Numbered from the stretch's first letter, positions 27,396 to 36,423 are shown. The stretch is 64,000 nucleotides of DNA from Polaribacter sp. WD7 (GCF_003335085.1 NZ_QPEJ01000018.1:558001-622000); one strand, 5' to 3'. Notes: generated from the letters alone by a model not told the origin. Numbers and translations: made by a program.

Positions 27396-28607
27396 ATGGA
27401 AAAAATAATAATTATTGGAGGTGGAGCAGCAGGATTTTTTACAGCAATCAACGCCAAAGAAAATAACCCTAATTTAGATATTACGATTCTAGAAAAAGGA
27501 AAAAATGTATTGCAAAAAGTAAAAATTTCTGGAGGAGGGCGTTGTAATGTTACGCATGCTTGTTTTGTGCCAAAAGAATTGTGTGAGTTTTATCCAAGAG
27601 GAAAAAAAGAGTTGTTAGGACCATTTCATCAATTTATGACAGGTGATACTTTTGAGTGGTTTGAACACAAAGGAGTGCCTTTAAAGATTGAAGATGATAA
27701 CAGGGTTTTTCCAGAAGCAAATACCAGTCAAGCCATTATAGATTGTTTTCAAAATGCAGTTGATAACTTAGGGATTAAGGTGTTCATAAACTGTGGTGTT
27801 AATGAGGTTTATCAACAAGAAAATAAGTGGGTTATTAATACTAAAAATCAACAGTTTTTAGCAGATAAAGTTGTTTTTGCAGCAGGAAGTTCTAAAAAAG
27901 TATGGGAACTTTGTAAAACTTTAAAACATTTTATTCTAGAACCTGTTCCGTCACTATTTACCTTTAATATTAAAGACAAGAGATTGGTAGATTTGTTGGG
28001 TATTTCTGTACCAAATGCAACCGTAAAAATTATCTCTACAAAACTAGAAGCATCTGGTCCTTTGCTAATTACACATTGGGGAATGAGTGGTCCTGCCGTC
28101 TTAAAGCTATCTGCTTTTGGAGCAAGAATTTTAGCGGACAAAAAATATCAATATAATGTAGAGGTAAATTGGTTGTCAAGACCAACAGACAAGGTATTAA
28201 ATGTGTTGTTAAATTTAAAGAAAAAAGAACCTAGAAAAACAGTTATTCTAAAATCGCCATTTGTGGAAATTTCAAAAAGATTATGGGAGCGTTTTGTATT
28301 GTTTTCTGAGATTAAAGCTACTCAAAACTGGGCAGATGTAAAAAACAATCAATTGGAAAAATTAGCAAATCAATTGACCAAAGGTATTTTTAATGCTAAC
28401 GGACGAACCACTTTTAAAGACGAATTTGTAACTGCAGGAGGTATTGATTTAAAAGAAATTAATTTTAAGACTTTTGAGAGTAAACTACACTCAAATTTAT
28501 ATTTTGTGGGTGAAATTTTAAATATTGATGCAGTAACAGGAGGGTTTAATTTTCAAAATGCTTGGACAGGAGGTTATATTTGTGCAAAAGCTTTATCTGA
28601 AGTTTGA
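27396..28607 (+). CDS. NAD(P)/FAD-dependent oxidoreductase, HI0933/BaiN family
   Basis: The 403-residue flavoprotein starts with the FAD-binding Rossmann motif IIIGGGAAGFFTAINA, then KISGGGRCNVTHAC, KVVFAAGSSKKVW and the C-terminal VTAGGIDLKEI and EILNIDAVTGGFNFQNAWTGG typical of HI0933-like proteins. The enzymatic reaction is unknown for most members; the name BaiN reflects a bile-acid enzyme assignment in gut bacteria that need not apply here. It lies 62 bp after the GHMP kinase gene, in the same direction. Confidence 0.9.
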   Translation: MEKIIIIGGGAAGFFTAINAKENNPNLDITILEKGKNVLQKVKISGGGRCNVTHACFVPKELCEFYPRGKKELLGPFHQFMTGDTFEWFEHKGVPLKIEDDNRVFPEANTSQAIIDCFQNAVDNLGIKVFINCGVNEVYQQENKWVINTKNQQFLADKVVFAAGSSKKVWELCKTLKHFILEPVPSLFTFNIKDKRLVDLLGISVPNATVKIISTKLEASGPLLITHWGMSGPAVLKLSAFGARILADKKYQYNVEVNWLSRPTDKVLNVLLNLKKKEPRKTVILKSPFVEISKRLWERFVLFSEIKATQNWADVKNNQLEKLANQLTKGIFNANGRTTFKDEFVTAGGIDLKEINFKTFESKLHSNLYFVGEILNIDAVTGGFNFQNAWTGGYICAKALSEV

Positions 28608-28685
28608 TGTACTGTAAAAAATAGAGAAATTTTGTATTTTTATACACGTTAAAAGAATAAAAGATAGCTATTAAAAAATAATATT

Positions 28686-29240
28686 ATGGCATTAACAGAG
28701 TCTAATGAATTTAAATTAGGTACCAAAGCACCGAGTTTTTCACTTACAAATACTATAGATGGTAAAGAATATTCATTAATGGATTTGAAAGGGCAAAAAG
28801 GTACAGTTATTCTATTTATTTGTAATCACTGTCCGTTTGTAATTCATGTTAATGAAGAACTTGTAAAAATGGCTAATAAATACCAATTAAAAGGAATTAA
28901 ATTTATAGCTATAAGTAGTAATGATATTGAAAACTACCCGCAAGATGCACCACATTTAATGAAAAAATTAGCTGAAGAAGTGGGGTGCCCTTTTCCATAC
29001 TTGTATGATGAAACTCAGCAAGTAGCCAAGGCTTATGATGCTGCTTGTACACCAGATTTTTATATTTTTGATGCTGAGTTACACTCCGTCTACCATGGGC
29101 AATTGGATGACTCTAGACCAGGAAATGGTAAGCCAGTAACAGGAAAAGATATGAGAGGAGCCTTAGATAATTTATTGCAGAATAATTCAGTATTACCCAA
29201 TCAAAAACCAAGTATGGGTTGCGGTATCAAATGGAAGTAA
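28686..29240 (+). CDS. Thioredoxin-like / AhpC-TSA family protein
   Basis: The 184-residue cytosolic protein has a peroxiredoxin-like thioredoxin fold: TKAPSFSLTNTIDGKEYSL, the CNHCPFV motif at about residue 48, YLYDETQQVAKAYDAACTPDFYIFD with a second cysteine before the cis-proline, and a C-terminal GCGIKWK. CxxC-type members such as this are common in Bacteroidota and may reduce or buffer peroxides; the substrate is unknown. It follows the flavoprotein gene by 78 bp. Confidence 0.88.
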   Translation: MALTESNEFKLGTKAPSFSLTNTIDGKEYSLMDLKGQKGTVILFICNHCPFVIHVNEELVKMANKYQLKGIKFIAISSNDIENYPQDAPHLMKKLAEEVGCPFPYLYDETQQVAKAYDAACTPDFYIFDAELHSVYHGQLDDSRPGNGKPVTGKDMRGALDNLLQNNSVLPNQKPSMGCGIKWK

Positions 29241-29318
29241 GTTTTTGTATTCGTTTAAAATTGTTGTATAAGTTACCCAATATTACTAACATTTGATTAA
29301 TATTTTTAAGAAAACAGA

Positions 29319-29552
29319 TTAAATAACCTCCCCTCTTTGGGGTTTCAGAGCGTTTCTATACGTTTTCATATCGTTTTCATCAACCGTAATAAAAGCAGAA
29401 CACAACATCGGGTTTTTTTCATGAATATCAATATCATAAAAATTCAAATTTTCTAGAATAGCAAACTCTTTAAGATGAACGGTATGATGTTTAGCTGTTT
29501 CTTTAGCGTCTGGACCTCTAAAATCCCATATTAATTTTATTTTTCTACACAT
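29319..29552 (-). CDS. Conserved small hypothetical protein
   Basis: I choose the internal ATG at 29552, giving 77 residues starting MCRKIKLIWDFRGPDAKETAKHH. The longer frame from 29636 adds a segment that reads like untranslated sequence. I recall similar sequences (WDFRGP..A..TA.HH..HLKEF) in other Flavobacteriaceae. It contains several histidines and could be an antibiotic-biosynthesis-monooxygenase-like or ferredoxin-like fold, but nothing proves it. It is the only minus-strand gene inside the mevalonate cluster. Confidence 0.6.
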   Translation of the reverse strand: MCRKIKLIWDFRGPDAKETAKHHTVHLKEFAILENLNFYDIDIHEKNPMLCSAFITVDENDMKTYRNALKPQRGEVI

Positions 29553-29679
29553 TTTAAGGTATTTTTTAACACTGAAAAGTCGTGTTTTATTTATAAGAAC
29601 AGAGAATGCAAAAATACCTAAAAAAAGGCAAGTCAATTTTAGGGTAAATAGTTTTATCTTTGATGCAAATTTTTACAAT

Positions 29680-30759
29680 TTGAATACATCAGAATTTATT
29701 GCTAAATCAATCGAAAATGTCGTAGAAAAAGCAAGTTATACTTGGCAAACACCAAGTAATATTGCATTGGTAAAATATTGGGGAAAGAGCAATCCTCAAA
29801 TCCCAAAAAACGCTTCAATTAGTTTTACCTTAAATAACTGTCATACCATAACTACAATTGATTTTTCCAAAAAAGAAAAATCAGAAAGTGTAGATTTTGA
29901 TTTGTTTTTTGAAGGGAAACAAAAAGCTGAGTTTAAACCCAAAATTGCAGATTTTTTTAAGAGAATACAAGAATATTGCCCCTATATTTTAGACTATACA
30001 ATGACAATACATTCTCAAAATTCTTTTCCGCATTCAAGCGGAATTGCTTCGTCTGCAAGTGGTTTAAGTGCTATAGCAATGTGTTTGATGAGTTTAGAAA
30101 AAGAAATAAACCCAAATTTAGCGGAAGAATTTATCAATAAAAAAGCATCTTTTTTGGCAAGATTAGGTTCTGGATCTGCAAGTAGAAGTGTAGAAGGGCC
30201 TTTGGTGGTTTGGGGTACACACCCAGAAATAGAAGGTAGTTCAGATTTGTTTGGGGTAAAGTTTCCGTTAAAAGTACATTCAATTTTTAAAAATTATCAA
30301 GACATCATTTTATTGGTAGATAAAGGTGAAAAGCAAGTTTCTAGTACAGTAGGGCATAATTTAATGCACAATCATCCCTATGCAGAAAATCGATTTTTTC
30401 AAGCAAATGAGAATTTAACTAAAATGGCTACTATTTTACAAGGAGGAGATATTAAAGAATTTATCAATTTAGTAGAAAGTGAAGCGTTAACCTTGCATGC
30501 AATGATGCTAACTAGCAATCCTTATTTTATTTTGATGAAACCCAATACACTTAAAGTGATACAAAAAATTTGGAATTATAGAGAAGAAAACAACAGTAAT
30601 ATTTGTTTTACTTTGGATGCCGGGGCTAACGTTCATGTTTTGTTTCCTGAACACGAAAAAGAAGCTGTAAATGAGTTTGTTAAAAATGAATTGGCTGTAT
30701 ACTGTCAGAAAAACCAGTATATTTGTGATAACGTAGGTTTAGGAGCAAAAGAAATCTAA
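29680..30759 (+). CDS. mvaD: Diphosphomevalonate decarboxylase
   Basis: The 359-residue enzyme converts mevalonate diphosphate to isopentenyl diphosphate, using ATP. Signatures are TWQTPSNIALVKYWGKSN near the N-terminus, NSFPHSSGIASSASGLSAIA (the GHMP ATP loop) and RLGSGSASRSVEGPLVVWG with the decarboxylase serine/arginine segment, then FTLDAGANVHVL. The start is a TTG at 29680; the nearby ATG at 29663 is out of frame. It completes the lower mevalonate pathway with the neighbouring kinases. Confidence 0.95.
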   Translation: MNTSEFIAKSIENVVEKASYTWQTPSNIALVKYWGKSNPQIPKNASISFTLNNCHTITTIDFSKKEKSESVDFDLFFEGKQKAEFKPKIADFFKRIQEYCPYILDYTMTIHSQNSFPHSSGIASSASGLSAIAMCLMSLEKEINPNLAEEFINKKASFLARLGSGSASRSVEGPLVVWGTHPEIEGSSDLFGVKFPLKVHSIFKNYQDIILLVDKGEKQVSSTVGHNLMHNHPYAENRFFQANENLTKMATILQGGDIKEFINLVESEALTLHAMMLTSNPYFILMKPNTLKVIQKIWNYREENNSNICFTLDAGANVHVLFPEHEKEAVNEFVKNELAVYCQKNQYICDNVGLGAKEI

Positions 30760-30779
30760 ATTCTTAGTTTATAATAGCA

Positions 30780-31184
30780 ATGCAGAAAGCAATAATTACA
30801 ACTTTACTTACCTTGGTTTTCTTTTCAATGAAAACCATAGCTCAAGAAACCATATATTTTAATGCTGATTGGAAAAAAACGTCCAAAGTAAATGCACTGT
30901 ATTACAGGCCATTGCCTAAGCAAAAAACAAAAGGCAAGTGGGTAGTAGATTACTTTATTTCTGGTGAAAAAGCACAAGAAGTTTATTATGTAAACGGAAA
31001 AAAAGACGGTATGTACTCGCTTTTTTACAAAACAGGAGAACTTAAAACTACCGGAAAATACGTTAATGGAAAAAAAGAAGGTATTTGGAAAACCTTTTCT
31101 AAACATGGTAAAATAAAAGAAAAAGGTAAATATCAAAACGGAGAAAAGGTTGGGATTTGGAAGACTTTTTATAAAAATATATGA
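30780..31184 (+). CDS. Exported MORN/YwqK-repeat protein
   Basis: The 134-residue product has a signal peptide (IITTLLTLVFFSMKTIAQE) and three MORN-like repeats: YVNGKKDGMYSLFYKTGE, YVNGKKEGIWKTFSKHGK and YQNGEKVGIWKTFYKN. Automatic annotation often calls such proteins YwqK-family antitoxins, but here there is no toxin gene beside it and the protein is exported, so I do not support that role. It lies between two mevalonate genes in the same direction and may simply be co-transcribed. Confidence 0.8.
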   Translation: MQKAIITTLLTLVFFSMKTIAQETIYFNADWKKTSKVNALYYRPLPKQKTKGKWVVDYFISGEKAQEVYYVNGKKDGMYSLFYKTGELKTTGKYVNGKKEGIWKTFSKHGKIKEKGKYQNGEKVGIWKTFYKNI

Positions 31185-31210
31185 TAAGATTTTCTTAACA
31201 ATAAAATTCG

Positions 31211-31218
31211 TATTTTTG
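31211..31218 (+). promoter_or_regulatory. -7 promoter element upstream of the mevalonate kinase gene
   Basis: TATTTTTG fits TAnnTTTG, 19 nt before the ATG at 31238. No clear -33 TTG is visible. Confidence 0.35.
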
Positions 31219-31237
31219 TATTTATATTGTATCAACT

Positions 31238-32164
31238 ATGAAAGGTCCACTTTTTTACGCTAAAATTCTTCTTTTCGGAGAGTACGGAATTATAAAAGAT
31301 TCTAAAGGATTGGCTATCCCTTTTAACGCCTACAGAGGTGCACTTAAAACCTCACAAAAATTAGTTGGAAAAGCTAAAGAATCTAATCAAAATTTAAAAA
31401 AATATTACAACTACCTTAAAGGTTTAGATAAGGACTTAGTTTCTTTTAATGTAAATGAGTTAGAAGAAGATGTCAAAAACGGAATGTATTTTGACTCTTC
31501 TATTCCTCAAGGATATGGAGTAGGTAGTTCTGGGGCATTGGTAGCCTCTATTTATGATAAATATGCTTATAATAAAATTACGGTATTAGAAAACTTAACT
31601 AGAGAAAAACTACTAAAATTAAAAAATGTCTTTGCCGCTATGGAATCTTTTTTTCATGGCAAAAGTTCAGGTCTAGATCCTTTAAATAGTTACTTGAGTT
31701 TACCAATACTAATCAATTCTAAAGAAAATATAGAGCCTACAGGAATCCCTTCTCAAAAGGAAGGAAAAGGAGCTGTTTTTCTGCTAGATTCTCAACAAAT
31801 TGGTGAAACAGAACCTATGGTAAACATCTTTATGAACAAGATGAAAAATGAAGGTTTTAGAAAAATGATTAGTGAAGACTTTGCCAAAACTACAGATGCT
31901 TGCATAGAAGATTTTTTACACGGCAATGTAAAATCTTTATTTGGCAACGTAAAGTCGCTTTCTAAATTGGTCTTAAAAAACTTTAAACCAATGATTCCTG
32001 ATGCATTTCATAAAGTTTGGGAAAACGGAATTAAAACAAATGACTATTATTTAAAATTGTGTGGTTCTGGAGGCGGTGGTTACATTTTAGGATTCACAGA
32101 AGACTATGAAAAAGCACAAGAAAGTTTAAAAAACTACAAATTAGAGTTGGTATACAGATTTTAG
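31238..32164 (+). CDS. Mevalonate kinase
   Basis: The 308-residue GHMP kinase phosphorylates mevalonate. It shows FYAKILLFGEYGIIKDSKGLAIP at the N-terminus, the ATP loop IPQGYGVGSSGALVASI, and AAMESFFHGKSSGLDPLNSYL with the catalytic aspartate segment. The C-terminal KLCGSGGGGYILGF motif is the third GHMP signature. It is followed after 4 nt by the UbiA prenyltransferase gene, linking isoprenoid supply and use. Confidence 0.9.
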   Translation: MKGPLFYAKILLFGEYGIIKDSKGLAIPFNAYRGALKTSQKLVGKAKESNQNLKKYYNYLKGLDKDLVSFNVNELEEDVKNGMYFDSSIPQGYGVGSSGALVASIYDKYAYNKITVLENLTREKLLKLKNVFAAMESFFHGKSSGLDPLNSYLSLPILINSKENIEPTGIPSQKEGKGAVFLLDSQQIGETEPMVNIFMNKMKNEGFRKMISEDFAKTTDACIEDFLHGNVKSLFGNVKSLSKLVLKNFKPMIPDAFHKVWENGIKTNDYYLKLCGSGGGGYILGFTEDYEKAQESLKNYKLELVYRF

Positions 32165-32168
32165 TCTT

Positions 32169-33086
32169 ATGCCTAGTTTTAAATCTAAGAAAAACATTGT
32201 TACTTTTTTAAGCTTAATTTCTACCATTAGGGGGTACAATATCTTTGTACTTGTTTTTGCACAGTATTTGGCTTCTATTTTTATTTTCTCTCCCAAAAAA
32301 ACCTTAAGAGATACTGTTTTAGATTTACATTTATTATATGTAGTAATAGCTACCGTATGTGTTGTGGCAGCGGGTTACATCATCAACAGTTTTTATGATG
32401 TTAAGTTAGACAAGATAAATAGACCTTTAAAAGTTGGTTTAGAGAATTACGTAAAACAGTCTACCAAACTAAATCTTTATTTTGCTTTAAACTTTCTAGG
32501 TTTTGTTTTTGGTTGGTTGGTTTCTTGGCGGGCAGCACTTTTTTTTGCAGTATATATTTTTGCTATATGGTTTTATTCTCATAAACTCAAAAAATTTCCT
32601 TTAACAGGTTTAATATCAGCAACAATACTTACTATTTTGCCTTTTTTTGCCACTTTTATTTACTTTAAAAACTTCTCTAAAATAATTTTTGTGCACGCCA
32701 TATTCTTGTTTTTAGTGTTGATGATTAGAGAATTAATCAAGGACTTACAAGGTATGAAAGGAGCTATAGTTAATAATTACGAGACTTTTCCAGTAAAATA
32801 TGGAGAGAAAAAAGCAAAACAATTGTCAGTTTTTTTATTAATTTCTACTTTTTTTCCTATTATAATATTATTTACTTATCCAGAGTTAAGCTATATGAAA
32901 TATTATTTTTATTTGGCAATGTTAACCTTAGTTTTAGTGGGTGTCTTGTTGTGGAAATCTAAAGAAACAAAACAATACCTTAGACTTCATAATGTATTAA
33001 AGTTGTTATTGTTAGTCGGTGTTTTTTCTTTGGTTTTTATAGATACTAGCTTGATTATAGAAAAAGTGATGGATCGTTTAAATTAA
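32169..33086 (+). CDS. UbiA family prenyltransferase (geranylgeranylglycerol-phosphate geranylgeranyltransferase-like)
   Basis: The 305-residue multi-span membrane enzyme has the two aspartate-rich sites of UbiA proteins: INSFYDVKLDKINRP (NxxxDxxxD) and LIKDLQGMKGAIVNNYETFPVKYG (second D-rich loop). Membrane segments alternate across the protein. Bacteroidota members are often annotated as GGGP geranylgeranyltransferases. Whether it prenylates a quinone, a haem or a glycerol phosphate cannot be told here. It is 4 nt from the mevalonate kinase gene. Confidence 0.85.
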   Translation: MPSFKSKKNIVTFLSLISTIRGYNIFVLVFAQYLASIFIFSPKKTLRDTVLDLHLLYVVIATVCVVAAGYIINSFYDVKLDKINRPLKVGLENYVKQSTKLNLYFALNFLGFVFGWLVSWRAALFFAVYIFAIWFYSHKLKKFPLTGLISATILTILPFFATFIYFKNFSKIIFVHAIFLFLVLMIRELIKDLQGMKGAIVNNYETFPVKYGEKKAKQLSVFLLISTFFPIIILFTYPELSYMKYYFYLAMLTLVLVGVLLWKSKETKQYLRLHNVLKLLLLVGVFSLVFIDTSLIIEKVMDRLN

Positions 33087-33099
33087 GCTTTTTTATACC

Positions 33100-33107
33100 T
33101 ACTTTTG
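33100..33107 (+). promoter_or_regulatory. -7 promoter element upstream of rluB
   Basis: TACTTTTG matches TAnnTTTG and ends 15 nt before the rluB ATG, so the gene may have its own start besides read-through from the UbiA gene. Confidence 0.35.
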
Positions 33108-33122
33108 CAGAAATTTTAAGTA

Positions 33123-33956
33123 ATGAAATCAAATAAAAACTCGTCGAGAGGACGACAAGAAGGAAAAAAAAGTACACCTCTTAGTAGAAAAAACTTCAAG
33201 AAAGACTTTAAAAAAATAAAGTCAACTCCAAAATCTGATGAATCGTTAGGGATACGATTAAACAAATACATCGCCAATTCAGGAATTTGCTCGCGTAGAG
33301 AAGCAGATACTTATATAGAGCATGGTAGTGTTCAAGTAAACGGTAAATTGGTAACAGAAATGGGGTACAAAGTGCAACCAAATGATGTTGTCAAGTTTGA
33401 CGGAACTTCAATTTCTCCAGAACAAAAAAGATATATTCTTTTAAATAAGCCTAAAAACTATATTACTACCATGGATGATGATAGAGGTAGAAAAACAGTA
33501 ATGGAGTTGGTCTCTAATGCTTCTAAAGAAAGAATTTATCCTGTAGGTAGGTTAGATAGAAATACAACAGGCTTACTGTTGTTTACTAACGATGGAGATT
33601 TAGCTAAAAAATTGACGCATCCAAAACATAACGTTCGTAAACTCTATCATGCCTCTTTGGATAGAAAATTAGATCTAAAAGATTTAGAAAAATTAAGAGG
33701 AGAAGTTATTATTGAAGGAAAAAAAGTGTTTATAGACGCAGTTTCATATATTGATGGAGAGTCAAAATCAGAAATAGGTATAGAAATTCACTCTGGTAGA
33801 AATAGAATCGTTCGTAAAATATTTGAACATGTTGGGTATAAGGTTGTAAAACTAGATAGAGTTATTTTTGCTGAATTAACTAAAAAAAATTTACCAAGAG
33901 GAAGATGGAGAGCATTAACAAACTTGGAAATAGCAAATCTTCAAAATTTAAAATAA
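33123..33956 (+). CDS. rluB: 23S rRNA pseudouridine synthase, RluB/RsuA family
   Basis: The 277-residue protein begins with a basic tail (1-42), followed by an S4 RNA-binding domain (RLNKYIANSGICSRREADTY, about 44-90) and a pseudouridine synthase core with the catalytic aspartate D145 in PVGRLDRNTTGLLLFTNDG. The RsuA-type IHSGRNRIVRKIFEHVGY motif follows. It should modify a uridine in the 23S rRNA decoding-distal region (RluB) or a close equivalent. A strong terminator follows 6 bp after the stop. It is the last chromosomal gene before the island. Confidence 0.93.
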   Translation: MKSNKNSSRGRQEGKKSTPLSRKNFKKDFKKIKSTPKSDESLGIRLNKYIANSGICSRREADTYIEHGSVQVNGKLVTEMGYKVQPNDVVKFDGTSISPEQKRYILLNKPKNYITTMDDDRGRKTVMELVSNASKERIYPVGRLDRNTTGLLLFTNDGDLAKKLTHPKHNVRKLYHASLDRKLDLKDLEKLRGEVIIEGKKVFIDAVSYIDGESKSEIGIEIHSGRNRIVRKIFEHVGYKVVKLDRVIFAELTKKNLPRGRWRALTNLEIANLQNLK

Positions 33957-33961
33957 TAAAT

Positions 33962-33999
33962 AAAAAAATCTAGCTTTTAGCTTTAGCTAGATTTTTTTA
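33962..33999 (+). terminator. Intrinsic terminator after rluB
   Basis: aaatctagct and agctagattt pair in a 10-bp stem around a T/A-rich loop, followed by TTTTTTT. It closes the mevalonate-rluB transcription unit. Confidence 0.85.
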
Positions 34000-34018
34000 T
34001 TTATTGAATATTTTTAAC

Positions 34019-34047
34019 AAAAAACCCGAACAAAAGTTCGGGTTTTT
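34019..34047. terminator. Original chromosomal terminator of tRNA-Phe (now left of the island)
   Basis: aaaacccgaac (34021-34031) and gttcgggtttt (34036-34046) form an 11-bp stem with an aaaa loop and a T run either way. Its right arm overlaps the left attachment repeat. Before integration it would have ended the minus-strand tRNA-Phe transcript. Confidence 0.75.
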
Positions 34048-34062
34048 AAGTGGTACCTCCAG
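34040..34062. repeat. Left attachment site of the island (23-bp direct repeat)
   Basis: This 23-bp sequence, whose core is aagtggtacctccag, is repeated exactly at 45376-45398. Its last 12 bases copy the 3' end of tRNA-Phe. It marks the left junction between chromosome and element. Confidence 0.9.
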
Positions 34063-34189
34063 TACTTTTGTTCACTTTGTCAATATATTATAAATTATAA
34101 TAAAACTTATTGAAACCCTTTATTTATAAGGGTTTTGTTGTTTTTTATTGGTAAGTAAATTATCTACAATTTTATATGAAAAAACTCTT

Positions 34190-34211
34190 ATTAGCACCCT
34201 AATTAGCACCC
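34190..34211. repeat. Left pair of integrase arm-type-like repeats
   Basis: ttagcaccct occurs twice, at 34190-34199 and 34202-34211, two bases apart, in the same orientation. The same 22-bp unit with one mismatch sits at the other end of the island (45320-45341). It lies 33 bp before the integrase ATG and probably overlaps its promoter, so integrase binding could also control int expression. Confidence 0.7.
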
Positions 34212-34243
34212 TTTTTTTGTATCTTTATGAAAAATAAAGCGCT

Positions 34244-35548
34244 ATGAATAAAGGAGTTGAGAGAACAAAAGGCACGATTAGATTTGCTTTTAAGGTCTCA
34301 AAAACAAAGTTAGAAGAAAATAAAAATCTACAAAGTATTATATTTCTATTCTTCAGTTACGGTAAAAATCGATTTAAATACTCTACAGGCTACAAAGCTA
34401 GTTTCAACAATTGGGATTTCAAAAAACAACGCATTAGAAACAAAGTAGGTATTGAAGATAAAGACAAGATTAATGAAGATTTAAGCGAGTTAGAGAGTTA
34501 TTTAAACAAAGAATACTCTAATCTTTTAAAAGAGTCTAAAAACGTTTCTAATGAGCTATTAAAATACAAATTAGATGTCTTTTTAAGTAAAATTATACCC
34601 AATCAAGAAATTGATACAAACCTTTCTTTTTTCGATGTCATTGATAAATATATTGAAAACAAAGAAGGCAATATTTCTATCATAACCATAAGGTCTTACA
34701 AGCAAACTAAAAAGAGGTTGCAAGAATATGAAAAGCACTTCAATAAAAAATTGATGTTCGATTATATAGATATGCGTTTCTATAATGAATTCAATACGTT
34801 CATGGAAAGTAAAAAATATGCTTTAAATACAATAGGAAAGCATATAAAGAACTTTAAAACCTTTCTAAATTATGCGCTTTCAGAAGGCTACACTAAGAAT
34901 CAGAAATTTAAAAGCAATGATTTTAAAGTATTAAAAGAAATTACAACAGAAATCTATTTATCAGATGCAGAAATACAAGAAATGTTTGATAAAGATTTAT
35001 CTAAATTTCCAGAAGTAGAATTAGCAAGAGATGTTTTTTTAATGGGTTGTTACACAGGGCAAAGAATCAGTGATTATAATGGTTTGTCTGAAAATGACGT
35101 CATTGAAATAGATGGCTATAAATACTTTGAAATTAAGCAAAAGAAAAATAAAAAGTTTCATAGAACTGTACATTGTCCTATTACAAAAGAGATGCAAGAA
35201 ATTATGGAGTTAAGACATAATAGCAACCCTCCAAAAAGGATAGCAGAAGCCATTTTAAACGACTATATAAAACAAGTAGGGCAAATGCTTGAATGGAATA
35301 CATTAGTTAAATGTGAGTACACAAAAGGCGGAATAGAATATTCAGAAATGATTCCAAAATACGACTTAATAAAGAGTCATACAGCTCGCAGAAGTTTTTG
35401 CACTAATAAATACAAAGCTGGTATGAGTGTTTTTGATATTATGTTGTTTTCTGGGCACACTACAGAGAAAGAATTCTATAAATACATTCGTATCAAAGAC
35501 AAAGAAAGAGCAGCTCATATTGTGAAGTCAGGCTTTTTTAATGTTTAG
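34244..35548 (+). CDS. Tyrosine recombinase / site-specific integrase
   Basis: The 434-residue protein has an N-terminal arm-DNA-binding region (about 1-95; FSYGKNRFKYSTGYKASFNNW), a SAM-like core-binding domain (about 128-225) and the catalytic domain (about 235-430). The catalytic set is visible: R274 in YTGQRISDYNGL, a lysine in the KQKKNKKFHRT hairpin, H379-x2-R382 in SHTARRSF, H405 in FSGHTTEKEF and the nucleophile Y414 (Y412 is the alternative). This is the CTnDOT/Bacteroidota integrase type. It should integrate and excise the island at tRNA-Phe. Confidence 0.96.
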   Translation: MNKGVERTKGTIRFAFKVSKTKLEENKNLQSIIFLFFSYGKNRFKYSTGYKASFNNWDFKKQRIRNKVGIEDKDKINEDLSELESYLNKEYSNLLKESKNVSNELLKYKLDVFLSKIIPNQEIDTNLSFFDVIDKYIENKEGNISIITIRSYKQTKKRLQEYEKHFNKKLMFDYIDMRFYNEFNTFMESKKYALNTIGKHIKNFKTFLNYALSEGYTKNQKFKSNDFKVLKEITTEIYLSDAEIQEMFDKDLSKFPEVELARDVFLMGCYTGQRISDYNGLSENDVIEIDGYKYFEIKQKKNKKFHRTVHCPITKEMQEIMELRHNSNPPKRIAEAILNDYIKQVGQMLEWNTLVKCEYTKGGIEYSEMIPKYDLIKSHTARRSFCTNKYKAGMSVFDIMLFSGHTTEKEFYKYIRIKDKERAAHIVKSGFFNV

Positions 35549-35617
35549 TTAAAATAGTTTTTAGTAAGAGAGTCAATTCTACTATATTTAAGCAATCATA
35601 AAAAAATTGCAAAAATA

Positions 35618-36370
35618 ATGGGAGAACTACAAACAGAGCAACTAGATAAATTTCATCATAAATCAGCTTTAGATGCTCATGAAATGAATAATAATTATTT
35701 TAAAAATTATGTAGAACGTAATCTTTTTAGTTCGTTAAAAAACCTCGATAAAGAAATAAATCATAATTTATTAATTTTAGATGAAAGAAGATTAAAAATT
35801 TATTTTAAACATATTATTAGTATTCTTCAAAGTTCTCAATTTTTAAAATTTGAGGACTCAAAAATGAATCACTATTTTAATAAATATAATCTTGACAAGG
35901 ATAATGTGCTTAATATTAATGACAAAGAATATATTTCACTATTAAATCATATAGCAACTCGCACAGATTTATTTACAAGTGAAGGAGCTGAATTATATCA
36001 AGAGTCAGTTAAAGCCAAAAATATTCTTTATAGATATGTAGCTAAATATGAAATCTTATTTTTTATTGAAAGAGTAAAGGAAATGGAATCAGAACATTTA
36101 AATATAGATACAAATAACAAGTCTAAATCAAAACAAAATCAACTTTCAGCAAATCAGATAGTGATACTACTAGACAGACTAGGCTTTTTAGCTCATCCAG
36201 ATTTAGAAGACCTAAGTAGGTCTAAACAAGCAGAATTGATAAGTTTAATAACAGGTCTAAACAAAAAGAATTTTGAAAAATACATTGATAAGCTAGAAGC
36301 CTCAAAACCAACTGAAAACTATCAAAAAGATATCAATAAAATCGATAAACTTTTAGACGATTTAACATAG
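35618..36370 (+). CDS. Island hypothetical protein
   Basis: I do not recognise a named family in this 250-residue soluble protein. It is mostly helical and charged. Its C-terminal part (about 165-225; LSANQIVILLDRLGFLAHPD, then SKQAELISLITGLNKKNFEKYI) resembles a segment often seen in Bacteroidota mobile-element proteins next to excisionase-like genes, such as RteC-type proteins, but I cannot show homology. There is no signal peptide or membrane segment. A 9-bp inverted repeat follows its stop. Confidence 0.65.
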   Translation: MGELQTEQLDKFHHKSALDAHEMNNNYFKNYVERNLFSSLKNLDKEINHNLLILDERRLKIYFKHIISILQSSQFLKFEDSKMNHYFNKYNLDKDNVLNINDKEYISLLNHIATRTDLFTSEGAELYQESVKAKNILYRYVAKYEILFFIERVKEMESEHLNIDTNNKSKSKQNQLSANQIVILLDRLGFLAHPDLEDLSRSKQAELISLITGLNKKNFEKYIDKLEASKPTENYQKDINKIDKLLDDLT

Positions 36371-36372
36371 CG

Positions 36373-36397
36373 TGGAGTAACCTCTGGAGTTACTCCA
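36373..36397. repeat. Perfect 9-bp inverted repeat before the excisionase-like genes
   Basis: tggagtaac (36373-36381) and gttactcca (36389-36397) flank a 7-nt loop, 3 bp after a stop codon. There is no T run, so it is a poor terminator. It may be an operator for the HTH proteins made just downstream, since a -7 element (TACCTTTG, 36424-36431) follows. Confidence 0.55.
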
Positions 36398-36423
36398 GCA
36401 CTAAAAAATGTAATGTTCTACTA

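Noticed and set aside
29553..29636. Longer start for the small protein at 29319-29552
   Set aside because: The added 28 residues are hydrophobic and lack conservation features, while the WDFRGP start fits the family I recall from relatives.
30780..31184. YwqK-family antitoxin label for the MORN-repeat protein
   Set aside because: It has a signal peptide and no toxin gene next to it. The repeats alone do not support an antitoxin role.
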